NCBI GenBank assembly: GCA_963556255.1
Contig: OY744610.1
Coordinates: 58,257,449 to 58,321,448, forward strand
Length of the DNA: 64,000 nt
DNA from: Allolobophora icterica
Taxonomy: Eukaryota > Annelida > Clitellata > Crassiclitellata > Lumbricidae
Direction: 5' to 3'
A model generated the notes under the pieces. It ran no database searches and had not been told where the DNA came from. It saw only the letters and a list, made by a program, of their open reading frames with translations. This document shows positions 35,176-44,923 of the stretch, in pieces. The first letter of the stretch is position 1; the number at the start of each line of letters is the position of its first letter. Position numbers and translations under genes: made by a program.

Positions 35176-35700
35176 TATGTCTTGTCATTAGGCAGAATTG
35201 CGATTTTAGACTGTTTTTAACTTCTACGTACTTTTCTGAATGTTTTATATTTTGGGAAGGCTGTTAATTAATTTGCACTAATTGCTTCTGTTTAGTTGTT
35301 TGTTCTTTAAACTGCATGAAACCAATGAAAGTTTACCTGACCATCGCTAGCCATGAAAAGTAAATATTAATGAATGAGTTATTGAGGTAAAGCAGTGCTT
35401 CTCAAACTGTCTGAGCCTGTGAACCGGTAATTGCTTTAACCAGCCTTACTGTACGTTTCAACATCAGCTTGCATATAATTATGACATGCTATATTGGAAA
35501 TTGGATTTCACAGTATTGTCAATGTTTAAATTACAATTATACTCTTGTAACTGTTACATGCTTCAAAACTGTTTTTATGTATGAACAACATAATTATATC
35601 ATGTTCGCATTTTTATGTTTTGCAATACACAATGTAAATCGTGCTATCTTTTGCAATACACAAGGTTATGCCTATTTGAGTACGGTCAAAACTGTATAGG
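35176..35700. other. AT-rich intergenic DNA
   Basis: No exon. CAGTGCTTCTCAAACTGTCT at about 35396 resembles a solitary hAT terminus; no partner end was found. Confidence 0.4.
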
Positions 35701-35708
35701 GGCCTACT

Positions 35709-36072
35709 CAGGGCTGTAGTGGTAAAATTTGAGGTGAGTATACGCTACCGGTGACCAGCGGCGCCAAAAAAAATGTGAAGACCTTTTTTTAGGAAAAATT
35801 TCTGACTTTTCACAAATTCTCTGAAAATTTTCAGACTTTTTACGATTTCGTCTCTGAAAAAGTTGATGACCTTTTTTTTTTTTTTTTTTTTTTAGTCATT
35901 CGCCCTAAAAACCTTGAAAAACCTCTATTTTTCTCAAAATTTCATCCTCAGAGGTAAGTATACGCTGTATACCCGCGTATACCCTCGTCTCGAGCGCTGA
36001 GTATACGCTGTCAAATTTCTCTAGAGGTAAGTATACGCTGTATACCCGCGTATACCCTCGACTACAGCCCTG
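35709..36072. mobile_element. hAT-type MITE family 3, 364 bp
   Basis: Ends CAGGGCTGTAGTGGT and CGACTACAGCCCTG. The exact 8-bp duplication GGCCTACT is at 35701-35708 and 36073-36080. The interior has repeated GAGGTAAGTATACGCTGTAT / ACCCGCGTATACCCTCG units and a poly-T run. A shorter relative is at 59090-59287. Confidence 0.92.
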
Positions 36073-36080
36073 GGCCTACT

Positions 36081-36500
36081 TCCTGTTTTCACTCTGCTAC
36101 CCTGTAACCAATGACTCGCGGACCGGTACACGACCGCGGAACAAAGTGTGAGTAGGCCTACTTGCATTTACATGGTTTGCTAGGGAATTCTTCTGTCAAG
36201 ATATCGTTTGGTTCTTGGTTACCGGTCCAAAGGTTCGGAATTCGCTGCCGACTGTTTGATGTTTAAGGCCGGCAGGAGCAAAAGGCTATCTGTATGGAAA
36301 GAATGCTCAAAAGGCTATCTGTATGGAAAGAATGTATCATCTGCGAGTCTCTCTATTAATGTCACTCAGAACTACTCCAATGATATCTCATTCAAAACTG
36401 GTTATGACGAATATATATTTACCGAATTGGTCATTGACATAGCTCATAACATATATACGATTTTGACTGAAAAAGTGAAAGAAAAATACGAATATCCAAA
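36081..36500 (+). other. AT-rich DNA upstream of a LINE remnant
   Basis: An open frame of 98 codons (36208-36504) contains a tandem AAAGGCTATCTGTATGGAAA duplication. No domain was recognised and no splice context stands out, so it is not called as a gene. Confidence 0.35.
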
Positions 36501-36759
36501 TTAACAGCCGCGCTGAAAGCCATGGAGAAATTGGAAAAGCAAGGCAATTAGTATGAGGACTAAGCTGAGTGTATTAAAAACGTGTGTGTTCAGTAGCATA
36601 ATGCATGGATGCGAGACATGGGTGCTAACAACGGCTTCACAGAAGAGAGTAGGCCTAGGCCTACGTGTTAGCATTCGAACGAAAATGCTATTGTAAGATC
36701 CTCAAAATAAGATGGACTCAGAATATCAGCAATGAGGATCGCGAATTATAGGCTACAGC

Positions 36760-37057
36760 CATGGGCGTCCGGAGGGGGCGCAAGGGGGCACATTTGCGCC
36801 CCCCTTGATTTTGCAAATATTTAAAAAAAATAAAATCCTTTGATTATTATGATTATTACAACAGTCCCAACACGATTTTCAATGCGAAGAAATAGGCCTA
36901 CTTAATTAGGCCATTTAGGTAAAGTCCTTGATCATCATTTCTTTTAATTTTTTTTCTATGCAAATTTTGTCTATGCAAAAGCGTGATTTTGCCCACCCCC
37001 TCAAAAAATTGTTTGCCCCTCCTAAACATTTTGCGCCCCCCTCAAAAAATTGCCATG
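36760..37057. mobile_element. hAT-type MITE family 4, 298 bp, inside the LINE
   Basis: Ends CATGGGCGTCCGGAGG and AAAATTGCCATG. The exact 8-bp duplication GCTACAGC is at 36752-36759 and 37058-37065. The interior (GATTTTGCAAATATTTAAAA; TTGATTATTATGATT) matches the copy placed after GTF2E1 at 48534-48813. Confidence 0.9.
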
Positions 37058-37106
37058 GCTACAGCTAGGAGACAGTCGGACCGAGAATCTCATGCAAAAA
37101 GTTATA

Positions 37107-37580
37107 GAGCCATCCACATATTACGTGCGCAATGAGGGGGAGGGGTCGGATTTAGGCGATTTTGCGTACGGGTTCGAACGGGGGGGGAGGGGGACAAAAT
37201 GTGTACGTACGCAAAATAAATTTCTAATTATGACGTCCACATTAGCCTATTTATGACTCTGCATTGTCCTATAGCCGTCCGATGGCATTTTAATTATTAC
37301 ATTATATTAAAGCCATGTGCTGTTATTCTGTGCTGTGAACGAGATTTCCCTATAATTTGTCTATATTGGCCCTCACTCATCCTTCAATCTGGCCTAAAGT
37401 GCAGACAGTCGCTGCCTGAAGCTGTCGAGACACTTTCTGCAGCTGGTCTTCGGGGGGGGGGGTGCGTCAAGCGTAGGCCTACGTACGCGTATACGCAGGG
37501 GGGTGGAAGAAAGTACGCTTGCGAACAGAGGGGAGAGGGTTCAATTTTCCCGGATTTTTGCGTACGTAATATATGGATGG
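37107..37580. mobile_element. TIR element, GGCC...TATTACGTACGCAA family (copy 2)
   Basis: Starts GAGCCATCCACATATTACGT and ends GCGTACGTAATATATGGATGGC. It is nearly the same along its length as 22611-23070 and is nested in the LINE remnant. Confidence 0.82.
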
Positions 37581-37747
37581 CCAGAAGAGGAAGACCTAGT
37601 AGGGAATGGGCAGATGACGTCATTGAAGAATGGCGCGGAGCATGTCTACAGGAGCTGAGCCACTCGATCAGCACTGGACAGAATGGAGCGCAGAGACATT
37701 GTCAGGACGGCATCAGACGCCTACGGGCGCTGAGCCCATGCATTTTT

Positions 37748-37925
<178 letters not shown>

Positions 37926-38035
37926 CATTTCACATTACCAACTTACAGCACCAAAGAGAACTGTTAACCAAGTTTTGTTCAGGGCATTGGGCTTCCAACA
38001 CGCCCGCATCGGGCCAAAATAGGACTCATAATTAA

Positions 38036-38866
38036 GCCAATTCCCATAACGGACCCCTTACAGCATGGAATTTGCTGGGGCCTGGGCCTCATAAGATGTT
38101 CGTGGGCATGACGGCAGGGTTAATAAATTTGAAAATAAAATACTTAGCAAAACTCTACAAAGTCTACATGAAGATTTAGAGTTGAATGGCTAACACAATT
38201 AGGAAAGGTTTAGAGTTGAATGGCTAACAAAACTAGGAATATTAATATGCAAATAACTCGTCTGCCTACACCAGTGGTCACAAACCCGCGGCCCTGTGGC
38301 CACATATATGCGACCTTCGAAGGCAATTGTGGCCCACAAGAGCTTGCCGACCTTTCCATTCTTTTCACAGTAAATATTACGTCGTTGTTGATGTTTATTT
38401 TTACAACGTAGGCCTACCAAAATTAGTGAATTAAGTATGATAAATATCTTAATCTCGAGATTTCAACAGTGTCCAAAAAAGCGAAGTGGCGGGAAGTAGC
38501 TTCTTCACAGGGCTTATAGGCCTAGTCAAAACAAAATCGATAGCCTATAGCTATAGGCGGGGCTGGCTAGGTAAAAATGGTTTCAGGCCAAGATCCAAAG
38601 GGGTTAAGCAGGCGGACACGAAGGGCTGTGTTTAGAATTTAAACGACGAAGGAAGTAAGGGGAAGAGGCCGGGAGACTCGGGATAGGATATGTGAAAGAG
38701 CATTAGTGTTTTCAGTTTTGACTTTTGAGTGATGGACTTGTGGATCGAGTGATAGCAAGAGGTGATCGATGTTTCGGTGAAAGCCATAAGTGACCGAGTG
38801 ACAGTAACCCAGGTAAAACCGCAAAAGTAATGAAAAAAAGCGTTAAAAATTTTGAGAGGTTTACTT
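38036..38866. other. intergenic DNA with a solitary hAT-like end
   Basis: A 34-bp tandem duplication (TTTAGAGTTGAATGGCTAAC) lies at 38176-38240. CAGTGGTCACAAACCCGCGG at 38271 resembles a hAT terminus; the other end was not found. No exon. Confidence 0.45.
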
Positions 38867-39385
38867 TCAAGTTGCAAGCCGAGGGAGTTAAGTCTGGACG
38901 TTTTTATTTTACAGCCAATTAGGGCCTATTCAGAAAGGTGACATGAGCTCCAGTTGATTTAAAACTCACCCGAAGTACTGCTCTTAAAATTTCTTTTATT
39001 AGGGTACCTTATTCTTAACTGATATTTAAAATTAGACAATGCTATTATGGTCAGCAGTATTCGTTTCAGAACTGATCCTTCTCTCATTTGACCTGCCTAA
39101 ACGATTTTGCTTTGAGAAATCATCTTTTAATATGCAGTTTCGTGAAATAAATGCGCTATAAAAGTTAGACTTAAGCGGAAATATCCAACCTATTGTTTTC
39201 AAAGTGCAGTAGCGATAGTTTGTGTGGCGTTTACGCCACTGATCTATGTGTTGTATTATAGGTCATTGAGTTTTACGCATACGAGCGTGGCTGTTTAGTT
39301 ACGCTTAATGGTACTTGAATAATAGGAAAAATAATCCACAGTTTTGCATTACGTTTATTTTGCGGTTTTTAAGTTAATCTTTGCA

Positions 39386-42042
39386 ATGGCTGACCGAGTA
39401 TTGACCGAGGTTCCAGAAAAACTGAAACTCCTGATTAGATACATCATGCGAGGTTTCTACAAAATAGAAGAGGCTCTCATCATGGACATTCTCATGCACC
39501 ATCCGTGTATCAAAGAAGACGATCTGATCGAACTCGTAAAATTCGACGGTAAACAAATCAGGGGATACATAAACACCCTCAAACAGGAGCATTTCATCAA
39601 AGTAAGGATGCGCGTTGAAACGGACGGAGAGGGTCGAGCCACTCGTCACAACTACTACTACATCAGTTACAATGTATTTATCAACGTCGTGAAATACAAA
39701 TTACACAAAATGAGGCGGCAGATTGAACAGGATGAGCGACAGTCGACGCACAGGGCCTCGTTCATCTGCCCCGGCTGCCGGAAGCAGTACACGGATCTCG
39801 ACGTTGGCAAACTGATGTCGGTCACGGGCCAACTGACCTGTGTTTACTGCCAGTTGGAGGTCGAGGAAGAAATGTCCAAGACACCAAAGTCGAGCTTGCA
39901 GTCTCTCATGGTCAGGTTCAACCATCAGATGGAACCAATCTATAAACTCCTACAGGAACTGGATGGAATCAACCTTGCACAAGATATCCTGGAGCCGCAG
40001 CCAAAGGAAATGAAATCTTCAAGGTCGGTTCCAACTCCATCGCATTTGGATTCAATTCCTTCAGTTTATCTTGCCAATCAGACATATATGCCACTTTTGC
40101 AACTTTGTTTACTGGTTACTTACTGTGTATAGAGACATGTCTTGGCTTGGTTTTGCAGCAGCAAGTTACTGGAGGGACTTGTCATGGTTAATGCAACTAC
40201 ACTAAAATTTTCTGTACGTGATATTATTAAATTTAAAAAACGCCACAAGAAAACCTGTATTATTTTTAATCTGAGACTTTTCATTTTGTCTATAATATTT
40301 CTACCGTACTGTTAACTGTTTATTGCATAACTAATTAGCAGTCATATTGACAGCACTTTTATTACTGTCTACACCAGCTCCGATCCCTCCAGCTGCCTCA
40401 CTGGGTCTGCTGCGTCTTACCTAATGAATTTTGCATCCCAGTTTCTTCCTTGCCTGCGAGGGCTTTTTGTGATCCGCTGCCTTGTAGCTGTCACTCATTA
40501 TGCGCTCTTCCATGGCACAATCCAGGAGCTTCGCCTGTGTGGGTCCCTCTGCTTGGAACTGTCTCCCATTGTCTCTCCACATAGAACTTCTTGCCCTCTC
40601 TCCTCTCCTGTTCCGTAGATGCCTGAAAACCTTCCTTCTTGCACGTGCTGGCACTGATGCGGGTTGAGAGTGGCGCTGATCTGAGTGGCACTATATAAGT
40701 GTTCAATTACTGTCGATATTAAATGTTATAGCACTAGCAACTATTTGTGTTTACAGGTCTGCAGGCGGAAGTGGAGCTCGTGCAGCTGGAGAGAAGTGGA
40801 GTGGAAGTGCCACAAAGAACACAGGTTTCGATTATCGAAACGAAGTAACGATCGCAATGGACGGAGCGGAGGGTGCTGCTTCTGCTAAGCCTACCAAGGA
40901 AGCCCCAGTTTGGATGAAGGAAAGCACCGTAGATGGTGCAGTGGCTGAACTGTCAATACCAGTAAGCAAAAGATTCCAGATTTCGAAATGGAAACTAAGG
41001 TTTATCTGTGTATAGAGACATGTCTTGGCTGTGCAGGAGATAGAAGAACAGTCGGTTAAGCTAATCACGAGGGCAGCTATCGGTATATGGCATCACTGAA
41101 TATTTTTCAAAGCCTCCGCATACGAGTGCTTTGGCCAGTCCTGACCCTTGCTGTCTGATCTCAACACTGAAAGTGCATGGTCAGTGGTCTCACTTCATAG
41201 CCAAAGGGGCACAAGTGGAGCAGAAATCTCAAAACATCTTTTTGGCTTGGCATGGATGTGAACCCCAACGTTTTCGTCGACAGTCCAGCACACTAACCAC
41301 TAAACTACCTAGTGTGTTTAAATAAACATCAAATACAGTACGAGATAGTATTCAAATAACGAGTTAGCAGCTGTCAAGTTCACACTAATGCTGCAGCATT
41401 GCTGCTTGTTTTCAGCATCTCATACAATACAATACAACTACATTCGATATATTGCCTTCTTATCAAAGCTCAGAAGTGCACACACAGCCATACGATGGTG
41501 GTGAACAGTTATTTGTGAAGTACTTTTGTCAAGGTCTTTTCTCACAGTAATCACCTCGAGAAGACTCAAATCCATGCTCTGTGTCACAGGCTGTGCTATC
41601 TAACCAGCTGGCTACCATGCTCAGTGAAGACTCAAATCCATACTCTCTGCGTCACAGGCTGTGCACTCTAACCAGTGATTAAACAGTTCATGAAAGTGAG
41701 GCTTTCTATGGTTGTTTTTCGTTTGATTCAGTATGTGTCACAGACGCCCACTATAATATAATTTTCAATTTTGAATTCGTTTTCCTGTACACGTGTTTGC
41801 TTTCTTTACTTCAGAGTGCAACTGGTGGTCTGGGAGCGACCATAGATGGCAGCTTTAGTCAGTTGGACAGTGATGACATCATGCAGGCATTACTGTCGCA
41901 TGAAACCAAGACGTCCACCACTGCAGCGTCACGAAACGAATCTTCAGACAGTGATTCTGAAAGCAACTTTAGACAAGCACCTCCCGCAACCCTCCCAAAT
42001 TTAGGTCCACTCAACCTTTCATTCGGGAGATGGCGCATTTGA
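39386..42042 (+). CDS. GTF2E1: TFIIE-alpha paralogue lacking the C-terminal acidic exon
   Basis: TFIIE-alpha recruits and regulates TFIIH at RNA polymerase II promoters. Exons 39386-40023, 40757-40961 and 41815-42042 join in phase into 356 aa. An N-terminal winged-helix region (about residues 10-110) and a four-Cys zinc finger (CPGC at 128-131, CVYC at 152-155) are intact. Relative to the downstream copy the fourth exon is absent: after FRQA the frame runs into repeat sequence and adds PPATLPNLGPLNLSFGRWRI before TGA. ATTAAA at about 42178 in the same repeat could serve polyadenylation. The first donor is GTCGGT instead of GTCAGT. There is no stop or frameshift. By eye exon 1 has about 9 replacement and 7 silent differences from the other copy; exon 2 encodes the same protein. 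It is either a truncated paralogue or a young pseudogene; transcription is unknown. Confidence 0.88.
40370..40725 (+). mobile_element. LINE 3' end in intron 1 of the upstream GTF2E1 copy
   Basis: ACCAGCTCCGATCCCTCCAG to GTGGCACTATATAAGTGTTC. Read in frame it gives RRCLKTFLLARAGTDAG-type ORF2 C-terminal sequence. The same insertion is at 45420-45785 in the other copy, so it predates the duplication. Confidence 0.8.
41095..41320 (-). repeat. tRNA-derived SINE (family B), reverse
   Basis: Reverse head with TAGTTTAGTGGTTAGTGTGC and B box GGGGTTCACATCC. Shared with 46170-46380, so it is older than the duplication. Confidence 0.8.
41420..41685 (-). repeat. SINE family-A-like fragment, reverse
   Basis: Contains ACCTTGACAAAAGTACTTCA, a degenerate form of the family-A core, and a duplicated head (GACTCAAATCCATGCTCTGT, then GACTCAAATCCATACTCTCT). 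It is shared with 46485-46670, which has only one head. Confidence 0.65.
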
Positions 42043-42187
42043 TAAAATGAGATGTAGGACGTGATGGGCGCCTTGCATGGCTGCCATATGTACAGTTAAC
42101 TTCGACTCCTGTAATAACTTGTGATCATCCGTTCATACTGATTTGTAATCATTCTGCGTTATTGTCAGTTTGAAGATATTAAACGAA

Positions 42188-42257
<70 letters not shown>
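41988..42257 (+). mobile_element. Repeat at the duplication breakpoint with (ATT)n tail
   Basis: Starts CTCCCGCAACCCTCCCAAAT exactly where similarity to the second GTF2E1 copy stops, and ends in an ATT array. A near-identical copy without tail is at 42800-43010, and the last ~110 bp recur at 4603-4764. It supplies the stop codon of the truncated paralogue. Confidence 0.82.
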
Positions 42258-42262
<5 letters not shown>

Positions 42263-42426
42263 AACCTTAATTCAAGCCTTCTTCATCTTCACTCGCTATA
42301 AGCTAAATGTCGTCGTTATTCCCCAAAATTAATCTGTAAAACAGAAAGCAACCACGAAATTAGTCCAGCTGCGATTTTGAGGTTTTGTAGGCCTACATAA
42401 CAAGGTTATGAAGGGAGGCAGCCATA

Positions 42427-43057
42427 GTGCGACCGTACGTTACCTCCCGGGATAACGTACGGGTACCGTACGTACGTTATCTAAAAAAAATAACGTAGGC
42501 CTACGCGTACGTTAAAAATGCCACATATTTATCTGATCATTCACAAAGAATCTCAATATAGGCCGTAACTTTAGTCTTATAAGGTACGCGTACCGTACGA
42601 GTCGTCAAAAATGATCAGTTTGGCTCTACAGTAGGCCCTATTGGTCTCCCCGTACGCAGGCTTATTTACGAACGGTAGGCTACCGAAATTTAGTATTACC
42701 AATAAAATTACCACTGGCACTGACCATTGTATAAAAATCTTATTAAGTCCATAGAGTAGTGGTAACATCACTGGCGTGAAGAGCAAGCGGTAGCGGGATC
42801 GCTTCCCGCATCCCTCCCAAATTTAGGCCCACTCAGCCTTTCATTCGCGAGATAGCGCGTTTGATAAAATGAGACGTAGGACGTGATGGGCGCCTTGCAT
42901 GGCTGCCATGTACAGTTTTATTCGACTCCTGTAATAACTTGTGATCATCCGTTCATACTGATTTGTAATCATACTGCGTTATTGTCAGTTTGAAGATATT
43001 AAACGAATAGAAAAAATAGCGTAGGCCTACGTTCCGTGCGTAGGCCTACGGTCGCAC
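42427..43057. mobile_element. TIR element with nested repeat (GTGCGACCGTACG)
   Basis: Left end GTGCGACCGTACG and right end CCTACGGTCGCAC are inverted. Next to them are further TACGTACG/GTAGGCCTAC palindromic words. The repeat at 42800-43010 is nested inside. No target duplication was found. Confidence 0.6.
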
Positions 43058-43139
43058 CTTGATTATTATTATTCCTATTATTATTATTTTTATTTTTATC
43101 ATCATCATCGTCGTCGTCGTCGTCGTCGTTATAATTACT

Positions 43140-43315
43140 GTTGTTACAAAAACCTCGTAGGTCCAGAACTTCTTGGTTTTGACCTTTGCTTCGTCCTCAA
43201 GGGTTTTGGCTTTGTTAACATCGTTGATTTCATGGTTCAGCCTCGAGTCAGCCAGACCGGTGGTCGTTGCGCTCTGCATATCACTGCTGGACTTATTGCG
43301 TTGTCTGGCCATCAT
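43140..43315 (-). other. Coding-like reverse-strand segment
   Basis: In reverse an ATG-started frame gives MARQRNKSSSDMQSATTTGL and then KAKTLEDEAKVKTKKFWTYE, followed by GAG and GTTTTT. The composition looks more coding than its surroundings. No homologue or partner exon was recognised, so it may be an orphan exon or chance. Confidence 0.3.
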
Positions 43316-44138
43316 CCATAAAATCGAGGCTATAATATCGGCCTGTATTGAATCAGTACCTTGGAACAGATTTCCCTTGTATGTAAGCTTATACGCGCTG
43401 TTTCATTTAACTTTGTAGAGCATAATATTATTTTCAACCTATAGTTCAGGACTGGATCTCGCTGTCGTGTCTTATTAAGGCACCTCGTCCTGGAGGCTGA
43501 GCCAATGAGCCTCAGCCATCTGTGATGTTCTGGTTCTTGTGGCTTTCTGTCGGCTTCGCGACTTCTTAATCATCTTCACTCAAGTTGCAAACCGATCGAG
43601 GGAGTTAAGTCTGGAGATTTTCATTTTACTGCCAATTATTCAGAAAGACGGCATGAGCTGGATTTAGGAAATCACTCACCCGAAGTAGGGCCTACTGCTC
43701 TTAAAATTTCTGTTATTATGGTACCTAATTAATTATTATTAACTGATATTTAAAATTAGACAATGCTATTATGGTCAGCAGTATTCGTTTCAGAACTGAT
43801 AGGCCTACTTCTCTCATTTGGCCTGCCTAAACGATTTTGCTTTGAGAAATCATCTTTTAACATCACAGTATAAATGATTATCAATACTGTCTTTAATATG
43901 CGGTTTCGTGATATAAATGCGCTATAAAAGTTACGCTTAAGCGGAAATATCCAACCTATTGTTTTCAAAGGGCTGTAGCGATAGTTTGTGTGGCGTTTAC
44001 GCAACTGATGTATAGTAGTTGAGTTTTACGCATACGAGCGTGTCTGATTAGTTACGCTTAATGGTAGTTGAATAATAGGAAAAATAATCCACAGTTTTGC
44101 ATTACGTTTATTTTTCGGTTTTTAAGTTAATCTTTGCA

Positions 44139-44867
44139 ATGGCTGACCGAGTATTGACCGAGGTTCCAGAAAAACTGAAACTTCTGATTAGATACATCAT
44201 GCGAGGTTTCTACAAAATAGAAGAGGCTCTCATCATGGACCTTCTCATGCACCATCCGTGTATCAAAGAAGACGATCTGATCGAACTCGTAAAATTCGAC
44301 CGTAAACAAATCAGGGGATACATAAACACCCTCAAACAGGAGCATTTCATCAAAGTAAGGATGCGCGTTGAAACGGACGGAGAGGGTCGAGCCACTCGTC
44401 ACAACTACTACTACATCAGTTACAATGTATTTATCAACGTCGTGAAATACAAATTACACAACATGCGGCGTAAGATTGAACAGGATGAGCGACAGTCGAC
44501 GCACAGGGCCTCGTTCATCTGCCCCGGCTGCCGGAAGCAGTACACGGATCTCGACGTTGGCCAACTGATGTCGGTCACAGGCCAACTGACCTGTTTTTAC
44601 TGCCAGTCGGAGGTTGAGGAAGAAATGTCCGAGACACCAAAGTCGAGCTTGCAGTCTCTTATGGTCAGGTTCAACCATCAGATGGAACCAATCTATAAAC
44701 TCCTACAGGAACTGGATGGAATAAACCTTGCACAAGAAATCCTGGAGCCGCAGCCAAAGGAAATGAAATCTTCAAGGTCAGTTCCAAGTCCATCGCATTT
44801 GGATTCAATTCCTTCAGTTTATCTTGCCAATCAGACATATATGCCACTTTTGCAACTTTGTTTACTG

Positions 44868-44923
<56 letters not shown>

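Larger units (their letters stand above)
36501..37740 (+). mobile_element. LINE ORF2 C-terminal remnant, interrupted by two elements
   Basis: LINE-like coding pieces are at 36540-36752 (SIMHGCETWVLTTASQKR.., CYCKILKIRWTQNISNED), 37058-37106 and 37575-37740 (ARRGRPSREWADDVIEEW). They are separated by a hAT MITE (36760-37057) and a TIR element (37107-37580). The motif order matches the end of endonuclease-reverse transcriptase LINEs. Confidence 0.8.
38867..41987 (+). repeat. Segmental duplication unit, upstream GTF2E1 copy
   Basis: From TCAAGTTGCAAGCCGAGGGA to AACTTTAGACAAGCA this unit is collinear with 43580-46969. It includes the 5' flank, exons 1-3 and both introns. The spacer between units is about 1.6 kb of mostly mobile-element DNA. 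Confidence 0.92.

Noticed and set aside
39374..39925. Reverse-strand open frames within GTF2E1 exon 1 (also at 44127-44678)
   Set aside because: Shadows of the forward coding exon; no homology and no splice logic.
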